Source of the DNA: a virus
Strand: one strand, 5' to 3'
Length of the DNA: 21,712 nucleotides
IMG/VR virus record: IMGVR_UViG_3300017758_000171
Span: 1-21,712 of that record
The position numbers and the translations under genes are program-made. Each line of letters begins with the position of its first letter. The first letter of the stretch is position 1. The notes below the pieces were generated by a model that made no database searches, was not told the DNA's origin, and saw only the letters and a list, made by a program, of their open reading frames with translations. Positions 1 to 7,013 of the stretch are shown here, in pieces.

Positions 1-78
1 ACCAGCAGTATATATGTCATTTGTACTACCGTCTGTTGTGTCAATTGCTTGACCAAAATTTTTAAATACACTCGCCAT
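1..78 (-). CDS. N-terminal fragment of a small probable virion protein (runs off the left edge)
   Basis: An ATG at 78-76 opens a frame that stays open for 26 codons to the left edge of the window, beginning MASVFKNFGQAIDTTDG. It starts three bases after the stop of the upstream fibre gene, so it continues the same operon. The opening resembles short proteins of marine T4-like phages found among tail-fibre genes, but the fragment is too short to name. No strong ribosome binding site is visible; translation may be coupled to the gene upstream. Confidence 0.6.
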   Translation of the reverse strand, partial: MASVFKNFGQAIDTTDGSTNDIYTAG

Positions 79-81
79 TTA

Positions 82-462
82 TTAAGACCCGAATACTATC
101 GCATATGCTAAAGCGTCACCAACCGTTGCTAATGTACCTGATTGGTTAGGAAGTTTGATAATTCTATCAGCTGTTGGTTCTTCAACTCTTAAAAATGTTT
201 CAAAAGAATTCTCTAGGAATCCTTCGAATATCAAATCAGAACCGTTAAGTGTGATATTGTTTGTAGTTGTACCGTTTGTATTGGTTACATCTTGTAGACC
301 AATCGCACCAGCACCACCCATTTCTTTAACAACACCTGCACTAGATTTAGTAAAAAATTTACCATCTGTGATGTTCATTGCAATTTCGCCAACTTCTAAT
401 GTCGAAGTTGATGGTATTGATAATGTAGTTTCACTTCTTTTTGGTAAAATTCTTACACTCAT
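82..462 (-). CDS. Short tail-fibre / adhesin-like protein (126 aa)
   Basis: A 126-aa protein made of phage-fibre modules. The N-terminus (SVRILPKRSETTLSIPS, then LEVGEIAMNITDGKFF at about 22-37) is the attachment-type start seen on many phage fibres, in which a 'gets what it is given' element (GEIAMN) precedes short beta repeats. Residues 77-111 (IFEG..., then ADRIIKLPNQSGTL) form a fibre repeat that also occurs in the 467-aa fibre at 14871-16274. It likely sits in a trimeric fibre or fibre tip on the virion. The ATG at 462-460 has an AGGAAG ribosome site just upstream, overlapping the stop of the preceding gene. No catalytic motifs. It is short for a whole fibre, so it may be an accessory or tip protein. 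Confidence 0.7.
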   Translation of the reverse strand: MSVRILPKRSETTLSIPSTSTLEVGEIAMNITDGKFFTKSSAGVVKEMGGAGAIGLQDVTNTNGTTTNNITLNGSDLIFEGFLENSFETFLRVEEPTADRIIKLPNQSGTLATVGDALAYAIVFGS

Positions 463-464
463 TA

Positions 465-674
465 TTACTTCCTATGTGCTTTTTTAATTTGCGAAATTAA
501 TTTTGCTTTTGTTAATCTTCTATCTAATTCTATACCGACTTTTCTGCCGATACTTTCTAATTCTTTTTTAGTTTTCTTTTGTAAATCTTTGATTACAATT
601 TCTGGTTTTTTTACTTCCATTTTCTTTGTAAGAACCAAAGGTCTATTAAAAAACTTTTTAATTTTACTCCACAT
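465..674 (-). CDS. Small basic protein with a SAP/HeH-like C-terminus (69 aa)
   Basis: A 69-aa lysine-rich protein. Residues 1-25 are basic (MWSKIKKFFNRPLVL...). From about 29 on there is a helix-turn-helix-like stretch (DLQKKTKKELESIGRKVGIE followed by LDRRLTKAKLISQIKKA), which matches the pattern of the helix-extended-loop-helix families (SAP, LEM/HeH, Rho N-terminal) in which 'tkkELesigrkhGielD.r.tKaeLi' is typical. Members of those families bind nucleic acid or proteins. Its start ATG overlaps the stop of the 571-aa fibre by one base (TAATG), so it is translationally coupled. Its place among fibre genes is known for such small proteins in marine T4-like phages, but its role is unknown; the fold call is by eye. 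Confidence 0.6.
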   Translation of the reverse strand: MWSKIKKFFNRPLVLTKKMEVKKPEIVIKDLQKKTKKELESIGRKVGIELDRRLTKAKLISQIKKAHRK

Positions 675-2389
675 TAATATGTTCCTCCATCTATTTTAGT
701 TATTTTCACTTGACCTGAAGTTGTGGCACCTACACTAAAATTATCAGTAAAGAAGCTAGCAACACCAATATTTGATGTACTTGCTAATTCACCCTCAATC
801 TGTAAAGTGTTACCACTTGCAATTGTATTAATACCTTCGCCTGCTAAAAACTCCATGGCGTTTCCTATTTGAACCGAACCTAAAGATGAAGTTTCATCAC
901 TAAAGGTAAAGTTTTCTATCTTTGCACCATCAATACTACCTGCTAACATTGAGTTAGTAATACCTAATGCTTTAACTCTTAATTGGTCAGCATTTACTTC
1001 CATTGAACTATTATCTACTTCAACATCTAATCTGTTTCCTGATTTAGATAATGCGTCACCAGCTACAACTTGCCCAGCACCTGAAAATTGTGATACATCT
1101 AAAGTAGTTGTTCCGAATGTTGGTAAACCTGTGTGAGTAAATACATAACCGTTATCTCCACCAATTGTACCTTCTTCTACGAAGACAAATGAACCGCCAG
1201 ATAATTCGGCAGGTTGGTCTTCCGGAGTTGCTCTTGTTAATACAAAGGCAGTTGAACCATCACCAATAGTAGAAACAATATAGATACCGTTTTGAGTAGC
1301 TGTTGTTTGGTCTTTAATTAATATTCTATCATTAACTATTGGCGAAACACCATCAATTGATATCGCACCATTTGATGTTGATGTTAATGTTGCACCTACA
1401 CCTGCTGTACCGTTTGAATATGTTGCCGGTATATTTGTCGTTGAAGCAACTTTAACAGATGGTTTAGCGTCAAGACCTTGAGCAACTTGGTCAACATATG
1501 CTTTGTTTGCCAAGGATTCATCTACGAAACCACTTCTATCTTCGTAACCTGTAGGAACAATTACTGTACCTACTCCATGTGGCGATAAATTAATATCTTT
1601 ATTACCAGCAGTTGTTGACATTGTTTGACCGTCAATTGTAATATCATCAACTATTAATGATTGTAAACCGTCAATAGATAGTGTACTTTGACCTAGTGTT
1701 AAAGTAGATGTACCTAAAGTAGTTGTAGGATTTGCCAAGTTAGCATTTGAAATAGCTGCACTACCTGACAAGTTTGCGTTTGTTAATGTATTCGCTTGAA
1801 TTTCTATATTGTTGTCGGTAACAACTGTATCCATACCTGCGCCACCAGCGAATGTTAGTGTTTCAGCAGTATTGTATGTGTCTGTACCTGTATCACCATC
1901 TAATGTGATAAACTGATTAACAGTACCAAAAGACATATTACCAGAACCATCCGTTTTAAGGAATTGTCCTGCTGTACCGTCTCCGTTTGGTAATGTAAAT
2001 GTTGTAGATGTTGTGACATCATTGGGGGCTTTAAGGGAAATAAATGATGTACCATTATTTGTACCCTCATTAAATTTTATTTGACCACCGGCAGAAGCAT
2101 GATTACCAACATTTAATTCATCAATACTTTTGTTGACATCAACTAATACTGCTGAACTGGCTGTTAGTGTACCAGTCACATGGTCCAACATAGCAGTAAA
2201 ATATTTACCGCCAATTGTATCTATACTTGTTGCGTCACCATTACTATCGACTGTACCAGTACCAACGAATAATCTATCGCCGTTATTACCTTGTAGTCCT
2301 GCACCAAATGTATAGGCCTGTTCACCTAGTTTTAGTGTAGCCGGTGTAGATGTACCCGAACTTCTTTTTATCTGAATTACTGTTGCCAT
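674..2389 (-). CDS. Tail-fibre protein (571 aa)
   Basis: A 571-aa fibre rich in Thr, Ser, Gly, Asn and Asp and poor in Cys. The N-terminal 45 residues (ATVIQIKRSSGTSTPATLKL, then GEQAYT and GDRLFVGTG) are the common fibre start of marine phages. Modules follow: residues 114-154 with FTLPNGDGTAGQFLKTDGSG, a widespread fibre repeat; residues 296-310 (KAYVDQVAQGLDAKPSV); and residues 355-415 (RILIKDQTTATQNGIYIV ... LTRATPEDQPAELSGG ... VEEGT), a beta module common in phage fibres and their host-binding proteins. The C-terminal part ends in a short beta-rich segment. The likely role is host recognition as a trimer on the tail. The ATG at 2389 is preceded by GGAAG at a rather long distance. It follows the 91-aa gene by three bases. 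Confidence 0.85.
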   Translation of the reverse strand: MATVIQIKRSSGTSTPATLKLGEQAYTFGAGLQGNNGDRLFVGTGTVDSNGDATSIDTIGGKYFTAMLDHVTGTLTASSAVLVDVNKSIDELNVGNHASAGGQIKFNEGTNNGTSFISLKAPNDVTTSTTFTLPNGDGTAGQFLKTDGSGNMSFGTVNQFITLDGDTGTDTYNTAETLTFAGGAGMDTVVTDNNIEIQANTLTNANLSGSAAISNANLANPTTTLGTSTLTLGQSTLSIDGLQSLIVDDITIDGQTMSTTAGNKDINLSPHGVGTVIVPTGYEDRSGFVDESLANKAYVDQVAQGLDAKPSVKVASTTNIPATYSNGTAGVGATLTSTSNGAISIDGVSPIVNDRILIKDQTTATQNGIYIVSTIGDGSTAFVLTRATPEDQPAELSGGSFVFVEEGTIGGDNGYVFTHTGLPTFGTTTLDVSQFSGAGQVVAGDALSKSGNRLDVEVDNSSMEVNADQLRVKALGITNSMLAGSIDGAKIENFTFSDETSSLGSVQIGNAMEFLAGEGINTIASGNTLQIEGELASTSNIGVASFFTDNFSVGATTSGQVKITKIDGGTY

Positions 2390-2392
2390 ATG

Positions 2393-2668
2393 TTAAAAAC
2401 TTCCGCAATTAAACAGGATTGTACCTGTGGTTGTTATTATTTCTGTACGAGCAACGAACTTTGCGTCTGAAGCCCTATACTGAAGCATTGCACCATCATC
2501 CAAATTAGTTGTATCAACATCACCTAGTAATGCTAGTCTTAAAGATGAGTTTGAAGCGCCACCAGAACTGGCAGGCAAAGTAACCGCTACTTTCTTGGGA
2601 CCGCTGGTAGTATTTACATTAATATCAGCAGTAATATTTTGTTTTTTTCCAATGGTTGCGTCTACCAT
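2393..2668 (-). CDS. Small fibre-associated virion protein (91 aa)
   Basis: A 91-aa protein. After a hydrophilic start, residues 48-73 carry LLGDVDTTNLDDGAMLQYRA followed by KFVAR. This is the short 'LGDVD...L.DG.vL.Y....g.fva' element that appears, often repeated, in fibre and structural proteins of T4-like marine phages; here there is one copy. The ATG at 2668 has a purine-rich GAGAGAGAG leader and, 25 bases further up, an exact TATAAATA late promoter core. It is therefore probably the first gene of a late transcript continuing through the 571-aa fibre. Function beyond a structural role is not known. Confidence 0.65.
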   Translation of the reverse strand: MVDATIGKKQNITADINVNTTSGPKKVAVTLPASSGGASNSSLRLALLGDVDTTNLDDGAMLQYRASDAKFVARTEIITTTGTILFNCGSF

Positions 2669-2693
2669 AACTCTCTCTCTTGTTTAACTCTTA

Positions 2694-2701
2694 TATTTAT
2701 A
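2694..2701 (-). promoter_or_regulatory. T4-type late promoter core, exact TATAAATA
   Basis: Read on the minus strand the motif is TATAAATA, identical to the T4 late promoter consensus. It lies in the 48-base gap between the 112-aa and 91-aa genes, 25 bases upstream of the 91-aa start, with a GAGAG ribosome site in between. The position, orientation and exact match make it one of the two best promoters in the window. Confidence 0.75.
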
Positions 2702-2716
2702 AAGGTTTAGATTTGC

Positions 2717-3055
2717 TTATATAGAGACTTGTGGTCTTACTTGAATTAATCCCTCAATTACTCTAGTAACCTCGCCACCTGCGCTGGAAATTTCTAAATC
2801 ATAGACATATCGTGTTGCGTCTAAAGCTGCTGTTTGAGTTGCGTTTAGTGATAGTGTAACCACACCAGTTGTGGGGTCAGTATCAATAGCAGTTGTCATT
2901 GAAACTCTAGTCTTCGTACTAGCATATCCTTTAGCTAACTTAGCAGTTGCTGAATATCCTGTAAGATTAAATCTATTTCCGTTTGCGTCTTTGACGGTCA
3001 CATCCGAACTGAATGTTGCGCCTTGGTCTATTGTTAGGTTAGCTATAGCAGCCAT
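2717..3055 (-). CDS. Small beta-sandwich virion protein (112 aa)
   Basis: A 112-aa protein of a type very common in marine T4-like phages: an opening ANLTIDQGATFSSDVTVKD, a middle NLTGYSATAKLAKGYAS, and an ending YVYDLEISSAGG followed by TRVIEGLIQVRPQV. This pattern (an intrinsic-disorder-free, all-beta domain with 'tGysa.aqirk' and 'y.YDLei') is seen in phage baseplate upper-protein N-termini and small structural proteins. It probably binds or decorates a fibre or baseplate. The ATG abuts the stop of the 63-aa gene and has GAGG eight bases upstream. No Cys and no catalytic motif. Confidence 0.65.
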   Translation of the reverse strand: MAAIANLTIDQGATFSSDVTVKDANGNRFNLTGYSATAKLAKGYASTKTRVSMTTAIDTDPTTGVVTLSLNATQTAALDATRYVYDLEISSAGGEVTRVIEGLIQVRPQVSI

Positions 3056-3247
3056 TTATTTTGCCTCTTCTTTAAGCATATCATTGATTTTACCATTATA
3101 ATATGTAGTCAAGACATTAATTTTTTCGATTTCCATATTCAATCTAGTTAAATTAACTTGTATTTCTTGACGACACATAATGTAATTTTGCAATTCAGGA
3201 CTAAATTTAGTCTCATCATATTCTTTACCATCAATTTTTATAGTCAT
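3056..3247 (-). CDS. Small helical protein, DUF6447-like (63 aa)
   Basis: A 63-aa protein starting MTIKIDGKEYDETKFSPEL and followed by one long helix (about 20-62) with heptad-like spacing of Leu, Ile and Val. The 'I.IdGkeYde..lspe..' start plus a coiled-coil tail resembles the small proteins annotated as DUF6447 in cyanophages and cyanobacteria; I make this match from memory of the pattern. It is the first gene after the enzyme island and has its own exact late promoter and the best Shine-Dalgarno in the window (AAGGAG), which suggests strong late expression. Function unknown. Confidence 0.6.
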   Translation of the reverse strand: MTIKIDGKEYDETKFSPELQNYIMCRQEIQVNLTRLNMEIEKINVLTTYYNGKINDMLKEEAK

Positions 3248-3255
3248 AATTTTAT

Positions 3256-3261
3256 CTCCTT
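3256..3261 (-). promoter_or_regulatory. Strong Shine-Dalgarno (AAGGAG) of the 63-aa gene
   Basis: On the minus strand AAGGAG lies eight bases before the ATG at 3247. It is nearly the full anti-16S complement and stands out because most genes here have weak sites or rely on coupling. Confidence 0.75.
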
Positions 3262-3266
3262 ATGTA

Positions 3267-3274
3267 TATTTATA
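3267..3274 (-). promoter_or_regulatory. T4-type late promoter core, exact TATAAATA
   Basis: TATAAATA on the minus strand, 19 bases upstream of the 63-aa start and just before its AAGGAG site. The stop codon of the 131-aa gene (TAA at 3272-3270) is part of the motif. It separates the enzyme island from the small structural genes downstream. Confidence 0.75.
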
Positions 3275-3665
3275 ACAGAAATTCTTGTTTGTACCAATAT
3301 TTAATATCGGAAACCATACCTTTATTTTCATCAAACGGACACACACTCTGTATTATCTTATCGTATGTCTCTTTATCCTCATGGTATGGTTTAAAATGAG
3401 GGTCGTTTCCGTACAACAAATCTTTGTCATTTAATAAGTCATACATATCTTCATCATAATCTTTTGACAACCAGTACGCATACATTATACCTACTGCATA
3501 ACTTTTTGCCGGATATATCCAACCTATATCACTCTCTCTAAAATATCTTATAGCATTACCGACAATATCATCATCAATCTCAACCTCTACTTCTTTGAGG
3601 TCGTCATCATGTGTTCTATTTAATCTATGATATAATTCTTGTTTTATTTTCCAGTCTTTCATCAT
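3270..3665 (-). CDS. Uncharacterised acidic protein at the end of the enzyme island (131 aa)
   Basis: I do not recognise this protein. It is acidic and aromatic-rich, starting MMKDWKIKQELYHRLNRTHD, with an acidic run (EVEVEIDDDI) at about 26-35, a hydrophobic helix (YAVGIMYAYWLSK) near 56-68, and one Cys near 109 (QSVCPFDE). There is no CxxC, signal peptide or obvious catalytic motif. It overlaps the end of the 314-aa radical SAM gene by 41 bases, so the two are likely made together; both Met1 and Met2 are ATG and either could start it. Its place suggests a partner or chaperone for the neighbouring enzymes, but that rests on context only. Confidence 0.6.
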   Translation of the reverse strand: MMKDWKIKQELYHRLNRTHDDDLKEVEVEIDDDIVGNAIRYFRESDIGWIYPAKSYAVGIMYAYWLSKDYDEDMYDLLNDKDLLYGNDPHFKPYHEDKETYDKIIQSVCPFDENKGMVSDIKYWYKQEFLL

Positions 3666-4569
3666 ACCAATCTAATAGTCCTTTGTACCCATTACATGAA
3701 TGTGTTAAGTCGGTCACATATCTGTAATGTTCAGTTAAACACTTACCATAATAAACGCACTTACGACAAATATCTGATACATTATGTATTGGTTCCTCAT
3801 CTGCCCATTTTATATAATCTTGAAATGTATCTAACTCTTTAAAATATTCATTATCATCTTTATCAAACTCTAACACACCAAACTTACCATTTGGTGTTAT
3901 GTAAATGTGGTCATTTGAAAAGGCATTATAATCACCATTCAAACTATCTACTATTCTGCCTTCATTGATAAAATCAAATCTTTTAGGAACATCACTATCT
4001 ATCCACTTTTTAACAAACTCTTCAAAATCTTTATGTGTCACATTTTGTTGATTAGCTTGATTTGTAGAATATGGTTTTATCTCAACACTCTCTATACTAC
4101 TACAAGCATTCATCATAGTAATCATCTCATTAACATCTTTATCAATCACATCTTGACTAGCAAGAATTAATACGGCGATTGGCACTTTACTTTGTAGCAT
4201 ATTCTGATATACTCTATCAGACATCTCCCTTGCTTCAAAGTCATAACTTACCGATAGGTAAAAGTCTTTCTCAAAAAACCCCTTATGTAGCATACTAAAG
4301 TTTGAAATGATATTAATTTTCCCACCATACCATTTTCTAATAACATCTCGCATACCATAAAAAAAGTTTTTCTTTAAAGCGCCAATCTCCCCGCCGTACA
4401 AATCAATCCAATCTATCTCTCTGTGCATTGTTATTTCATCTAGTAATCTATCTAATTCTCGCAAGTCTATTCTTTTTTGGTCACCTAATTCTTCAGGTGT
4501 TAAATAACAAAACTTACATCTAAAATTACAAAAATAACTTGGATTGATTGAAACTGTAATCTTCTTCAT
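3625..4569 (-). CDS. Radical SAM enzyme with a reduced, four-Cys C-terminal cluster site (314 aa)
   Basis: A radical SAM enzyme: C14-x3-C18-x2-C21 (CNFRCKFC) binds the [4Fe-4S] cluster that cleaves S-adenosylmethionine, and GGE at 59-61 fits the motif that holds the SAM amino group. Near the C-terminus C268-x2-C271-x5-C277 and C292 look like one half of a SPASM domain. The other half is missing: where SPASM proteins have C-x9-15-G-x4-C, this protein has ITPNGKFGVLEF with no Cys. It may therefore hold a single auxiliary cluster, as twitch-type enzymes do. Such enzymes usually act on peptides or proteins, but the substrate is unknown. Its ATG is one base after the stop of the 183-aa oxygenase, with no clear ribosome site, implying coupled translation. 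Confidence 0.85.
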   Translation of the reverse strand: MKKITVSINPSYFCNFRCKFCYLTPEELGDQKRIDLRELDRLLDEITMHREIDWIDLYGGEIGALKKNFFYGMRDVIRKWYGGKINIISNFSMLHKGFFEKDFYLSVSYDFEAREMSDRVYQNMLQSKVPIAVLILASQDVIDKDVNEMITMMNACSSIESVEIKPYSTNQANQQNVTHKDFEEFVKKWIDSDVPKRFDFINEGRIVDSLNGDYNAFSNDHIYITPNGKFGVLEFDKDDNEYFKELDTFQDYIKWADEEPIHNVSDICRKCVYYGKCLTEHYRYVTDLTHSCNGYKGLLDWYDERLENKTRIIS

Positions 4570-4570
4570 A

Positions 4571-5122
4571 TTAATACATAATCAAATCGACTGGCATTGC
4601 CAACCTCATCTTACCATTGAATGTTTCCACATTATGATACATAAAACTAGGAAACATAATAACTTGTCCTGTTTTAGGTGTCATTCTTACAGGTTGAAAC
4701 ATATTTAAAAATTCATCTTTATATCCTCTATTCGCATTTGTTCGTGGGTCATGTAAGACTAAATCTCCACCATTTGTTTCTTCACATAACAAATAAAACA
4801 CAGCACTCAAATGTGAACCTGAATGATTATGTTTTGGCATTGCATAGTTAGTACCATAACCGGTAACCCAACCTCGCAAATCATAATCTTTCTTATCTAA
4901 ATCAATATTAAAGTATGAACAATATCTTTTAAATGTTGGTATAACTTCATCATTTTTAAATTTAGTTAAACCCTCATCATCAAATATATTATCACCACTT
5001 ACATTACTTGATTTTTTATTAGAACTATTATAATTGATAAGTATGTATTCTGCTGTATCTTTAGCAGCTTGACTTCTTATCTTTGTATCAAATACAGGTG
5101 TTCCAAATTCAATATTAATCAT
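4571..5122 (-). CDS. 2-oxoglutarate/Fe(II) oxygenase, 2OG-FeII_Oxy_5-like (183 aa)
   Basis: The protein fits the putative 2OG-Fe(II) oxygenase family PF13759/TIGR02466. After a variable N-terminus come the first metal site region MPKHNHSGSHLSAVFYL (95-111, with H98 and H100), GGDLVLHDPR (118-127), and the second half TGQVIMFPSFMYHNVE (151-166) with H163, followed by R173, the expected 2-oxoglutarate-binding Arg. The family hydroxylates small molecules or amino-acid side chains using Fe(II), O2 and 2-oxoglutarate, and is common in marine phages. Its ATG overlaps the TGA of the upstream radical SAM gene (ATGA), and it is followed one base later by another radical SAM gene. The context suggests protein modification; substrate unknown. 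Confidence 0.85.
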   Translation of the reverse strand: MINIEFGTPVFDTKIRSQAAKDTAEYILINYNSSNKKSSNVSGDNIFDDEGLTKFKNDEVIPTFKRYCSYFNIDLDKKDYDLRGWVTGYGTNYAMPKHNHSGSHLSAVFYLLCEETNGGDLVLHDPRTNANRGYKDEFLNMFQPVRMTPKTGQVIMFPSFMYHNVETFNGKMRLAMPVDLIMY

Positions 5123-6204
5123 ATACTTTCATCCACATAAGGTGTCACATCACTATTTATTCGATTTATTTTAAGTATCTCCGGAGCAATCTTTTTCATT
5201 TTACGACAATGTTGTTCTACTAAACCATGTTCTTTATAATCTTTAATTGTTTTTCTACAACCATTACATATCTCAAACATAGGACAAGTATAACATGCCT
5301 GTTTCATAGAGTGTAAATTTAAGTCTTTAGATAATGGTAGAAAAAACTCACCATTCATTTCTCTATCAAAGTCAATTGGTTTATCTTTGTCATCACCAAA
5401 TGCACCACATGAATAATAATCACCACTAGGATTAAATGCTCTGATACCTGCGTCACATGTTCTATGTAAAGGACAAAGTGTTTGTTCTCTTCTTAATCTC
5501 TTTGCCATTTGTTTTGTATTAAACTCCCATGGCGCTAAACCTTGGTTGTATATTTCAACATATGTTTTGTAGATATCTCCTTTTAAAAAAGGTTTCTCTT
5601 GGTCACCACTTGCCATTGCATAGTTTAATTTACACTCAACACCTAACTTATCTTTAGATAGATTTTCAAATGTATCAACTGGTTTAAATCCTGCCGACAT
5701 CTCATATGCCAATTCTACATTCTTAATAGCTCTGTCTGCATTTTCTGGAACAATAACTGCGATAAAATCTGGTCTATAACCACAATGTTCTAACATAGCG
5801 TCTGAACATCTCCAAAAATCTTCTTCCGTAAATTCAGAAAAATCACCTTTTAATCTACCACCACCATATTGAAAAGATGTTGTGACACCTACTCTGTCAT
5901 CATTAAACAAGTCTTTCCATTTTTTAGGTTTTACTAGAAATGGCCATAAGTTTGTTGTTAATGATATACTTGCTTTATAATCATTTTCATTTAAATGTTC
6001 TATAATTCTCCAATAGTAATCAGGATCCATCATCAATGGGTCACCGCCATTTACAATTATTGTATTTGTATCTGGATATCTTTTTAAGAATTTAAATATG
6101 TAATCGTGTGATAATATATCTTTCTTGTGTTCAGCAATCTTTGTACTAGAACAGAAAGAACATTTAAAATTACATAATTCAGTTGGTTTAATTATTAAGT
6201 CCAT
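5119..6204 (-). CDS. Radical SAM/SPASM enzyme (361 aa)
   Basis: C11-x3-C15-x2-C18 (CNFKCSFC) is the radical SAM cluster site and NGGDP (52-56) the SAM-binding GGE-type motif. The C-terminal part has a nearly complete SPASM set: C250-x10-G261-x4-C266, then C304-x2-C307-x5-C313-x2-C316, then C333. The standard spacing between the fifth and sixth Cys is x3; here it is x2. SPASM enzymes commonly modify peptides (crosslinks, epimers, oxidised residues). I chose the ATG at 6204: the frame is open further up, but only a TTG at 6267 is available, which would add 21 odd residues and an 80-base overlap with the upstream gene. The ATG start leaves a 17-base overlap. Confidence 0.87.
   Translation of the reverse strand: MDLIIKPTELCNFKCSFCSSTKIAEHKKDILSHDYIFKFLKRYPDTNTIIVNGGDPLMMDPDYYWRIIEHLNENDYKASISLTTNLWPFLVKPKKWKDLFNDDRVGVTTSFQYGGGRLKGDFSEFTEEDFWRCSDAMLEHCGYRPDFIAVIVPENADRAIKNVELAYEMSAGFKPVDTFENLSKDKLGVECKLNYAMASGDQEKPFLKGDIYKTYVEIYNQGLAPWEFNTKQMAKRLRREQTLCPLHRTCDAGIRAFNPSGDYYSCGAFGDDKDKPIDFDREMNGEFFLPLSKDLNLHSMKQACYTCPMFEICNGCRKTIKDYKEHGLVEQHCRKMKKIAPEILKINRINSDVTPYVDESI
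5154..5161 (-). promoter_or_regulatory. Possible late promoter core AATAAATA
   Basis: AATAAATA on the minus strand, one mismatch to TATAAATA, inside the 3' end of the 361-aa radical SAM gene and 31 bases upstream of the 183-aa oxygenase start. Orientation and distance fit a late promoter for the oxygenase, the 314-aa radical SAM enzyme and the 131-aa protein. Confidence 0.45.
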
Positions 6205-6700
6205 ATACCTTATACTCAAATGACAACACTCTTCTTCGACCACCGTTGTGGGCGGCTTTATGTTCAAATGCTGAAGATTGGTTTAACCACATAAAATCAT
6301 ATTTGTTAGGAAAGATAACATGTTCATCTATCTTATCTCTAACTCCAATACTGTTAAGACCGACTTCGTTGTCGTCCATATAAATCAAAAAATTAGTATT
6401 GAAATCTTTACCTTTGTTTGCGTCATTGTGCCAGATATGAGAACCATCATCAACACCCTCCCACATACCATTTTCTTTTAGTATGTAATCTCTACCAAAA
6501 ATTTTATTAATATATTCTTGGCCTATTAACAAGTGTAGAGTTGTTAAATCTGACCTTGCTTCTTTAGGTCTACTATCTGCTTCGGAATCGTTTGCGTCTG
6601 GATATTTGTAGTCTTCAAAATGACTTACATCTAATGAGCATTTACCATGTACATAACCCTTTAGAAAAAAATCATTATAATTCGGGTTTGGATAATCCAT
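6188..6700 (-). CDS. 2OG-Fe(II) oxygenase-like protein, paralogue of the 165-aa protein (170 aa)
   Basis: A compact double-stranded beta-helix oxygenase candidate. The motif WEGVDDGSHIWHNDA (80-94) supplies H91-x-D93. The second half is HVIFPNKYDFMWLNQ (127-141), then FEHKAAHNGGRRRVLSFEY (145-163), giving the distal His (H147 by alignment with its paralogue) and R156/R157 as 2-oxoglutarate ligands. The same frame around these residues occurs in the 165-aa protein (WDGVD...WHTD ... HKAG...RRVASF), so the two are related. Start: ATG at 6700 has GAGGA six bases upstream; a GTG four codons earlier lacks one. It overlaps the 112-aa gene by 26 bases upstream and the 361-aa radical SAM gene by 17 bases downstream. 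Substrate unknown. Confidence 0.72.
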   Translation of the reverse strand: MDYPNPNYNDFFLKGYVHGKCSLDVSHFEDYKYPDANDSEADSRPKEARSDLTTLHLLIGQEYINKIFGRDYILKENGMWEGVDDGSHIWHNDANKGKDFNTNFLIYMDDNEVGLNSIGVRDKIDEHVIFPNKYDFMWLNQSSAFEHKAAHNGGRRRVLSFEYKVYGLNN

Positions 6701-7013
6701 ACCTGTCCTCACATTCTAAATTATATACTGTACCTTTTAGTGTATCCCTGCCCACCAGTTTACATATTTGACGATTAATTTCCCTAATTTCTTCTTTAGT
6801 TTCTTTAGCATAAGGTTCCATTACTTCTACTACATCTAAATAGTATTTGTATTTACTTTCGTTATTAATGCTAGCATTTGCTTTTGATAACATTAAATTA
6901 TACATTTCGGCGCATAAATCCCTTTCAAGACTTAAACGCTTTTTCTTTACCATTAAATCATCAACATTCATTTTATAAAACTTACTACCGGTGTCTGTCA
7001 CAAAATTACTCAT
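6675..7013 (-). CDS. Uncharacterised helical protein between the two paralogous oxygenases (112 aa)
   Basis: Not recognised. From the ATG at 7013 (MSNFVTDTGSKFYKMNVDDL) it is almost entirely helical and charged: about 20-55 (MVKKKRLSLERDLCAEMYNL onward) and 60-95 (YYLDVVEVMEPYAKETKEEI onward) read as two amphipathic helices, likely a helical hairpin or coiled coil. It has three Cys with no metal pattern. The frame is open upstream only to a TTG at 7037; ATG gives an 8-base overlap with the 165-aa gene, and TTG would give 32. No good ribosome site is visible for either, so coupling is likely. It could be a scaffold or partner for the oxygenases on each side, which is inference from position. 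Confidence 0.6.
   Translation of the reverse strand: MSNFVTDTGSKFYKMNVDDLMVKKKRLSLERDLCAEMYNLMLSKANASINNESKYKYYLDVVEVMEPYAKETKEEIREINRQICKLVGRDTLKGTVYNLECEDRYGLSKPEL
6706..6710 (-). promoter_or_regulatory. GAGGA ribosome site that sets the start of the 170-aa oxygenase
   Basis: On the minus strand GAGGA is followed by five bases and the ATG at 6700. It overlaps the possible GTG start at 6712, which could not use it, so it supports the ATG. Confidence 0.65.

Noticed and set aside
155-487. Plus-strand open frames here and at 12094-12474, 17904-18173, 18639-18944 and elsewhere
   Set aside because: Each lies opposite a well-supported minus-strand gene, shows no known motif, and is in the shadow of low-complexity or fibre coding sequence.
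6205-6267. TTG start that would lengthen the 361-aa radical SAM enzyme by 21 residues
   Set aside because: The extra part is unlike radical SAM N-termini, overlaps the oxygenase gene by 80 bases, and an ATG lies ten residues before the first cluster Cys.
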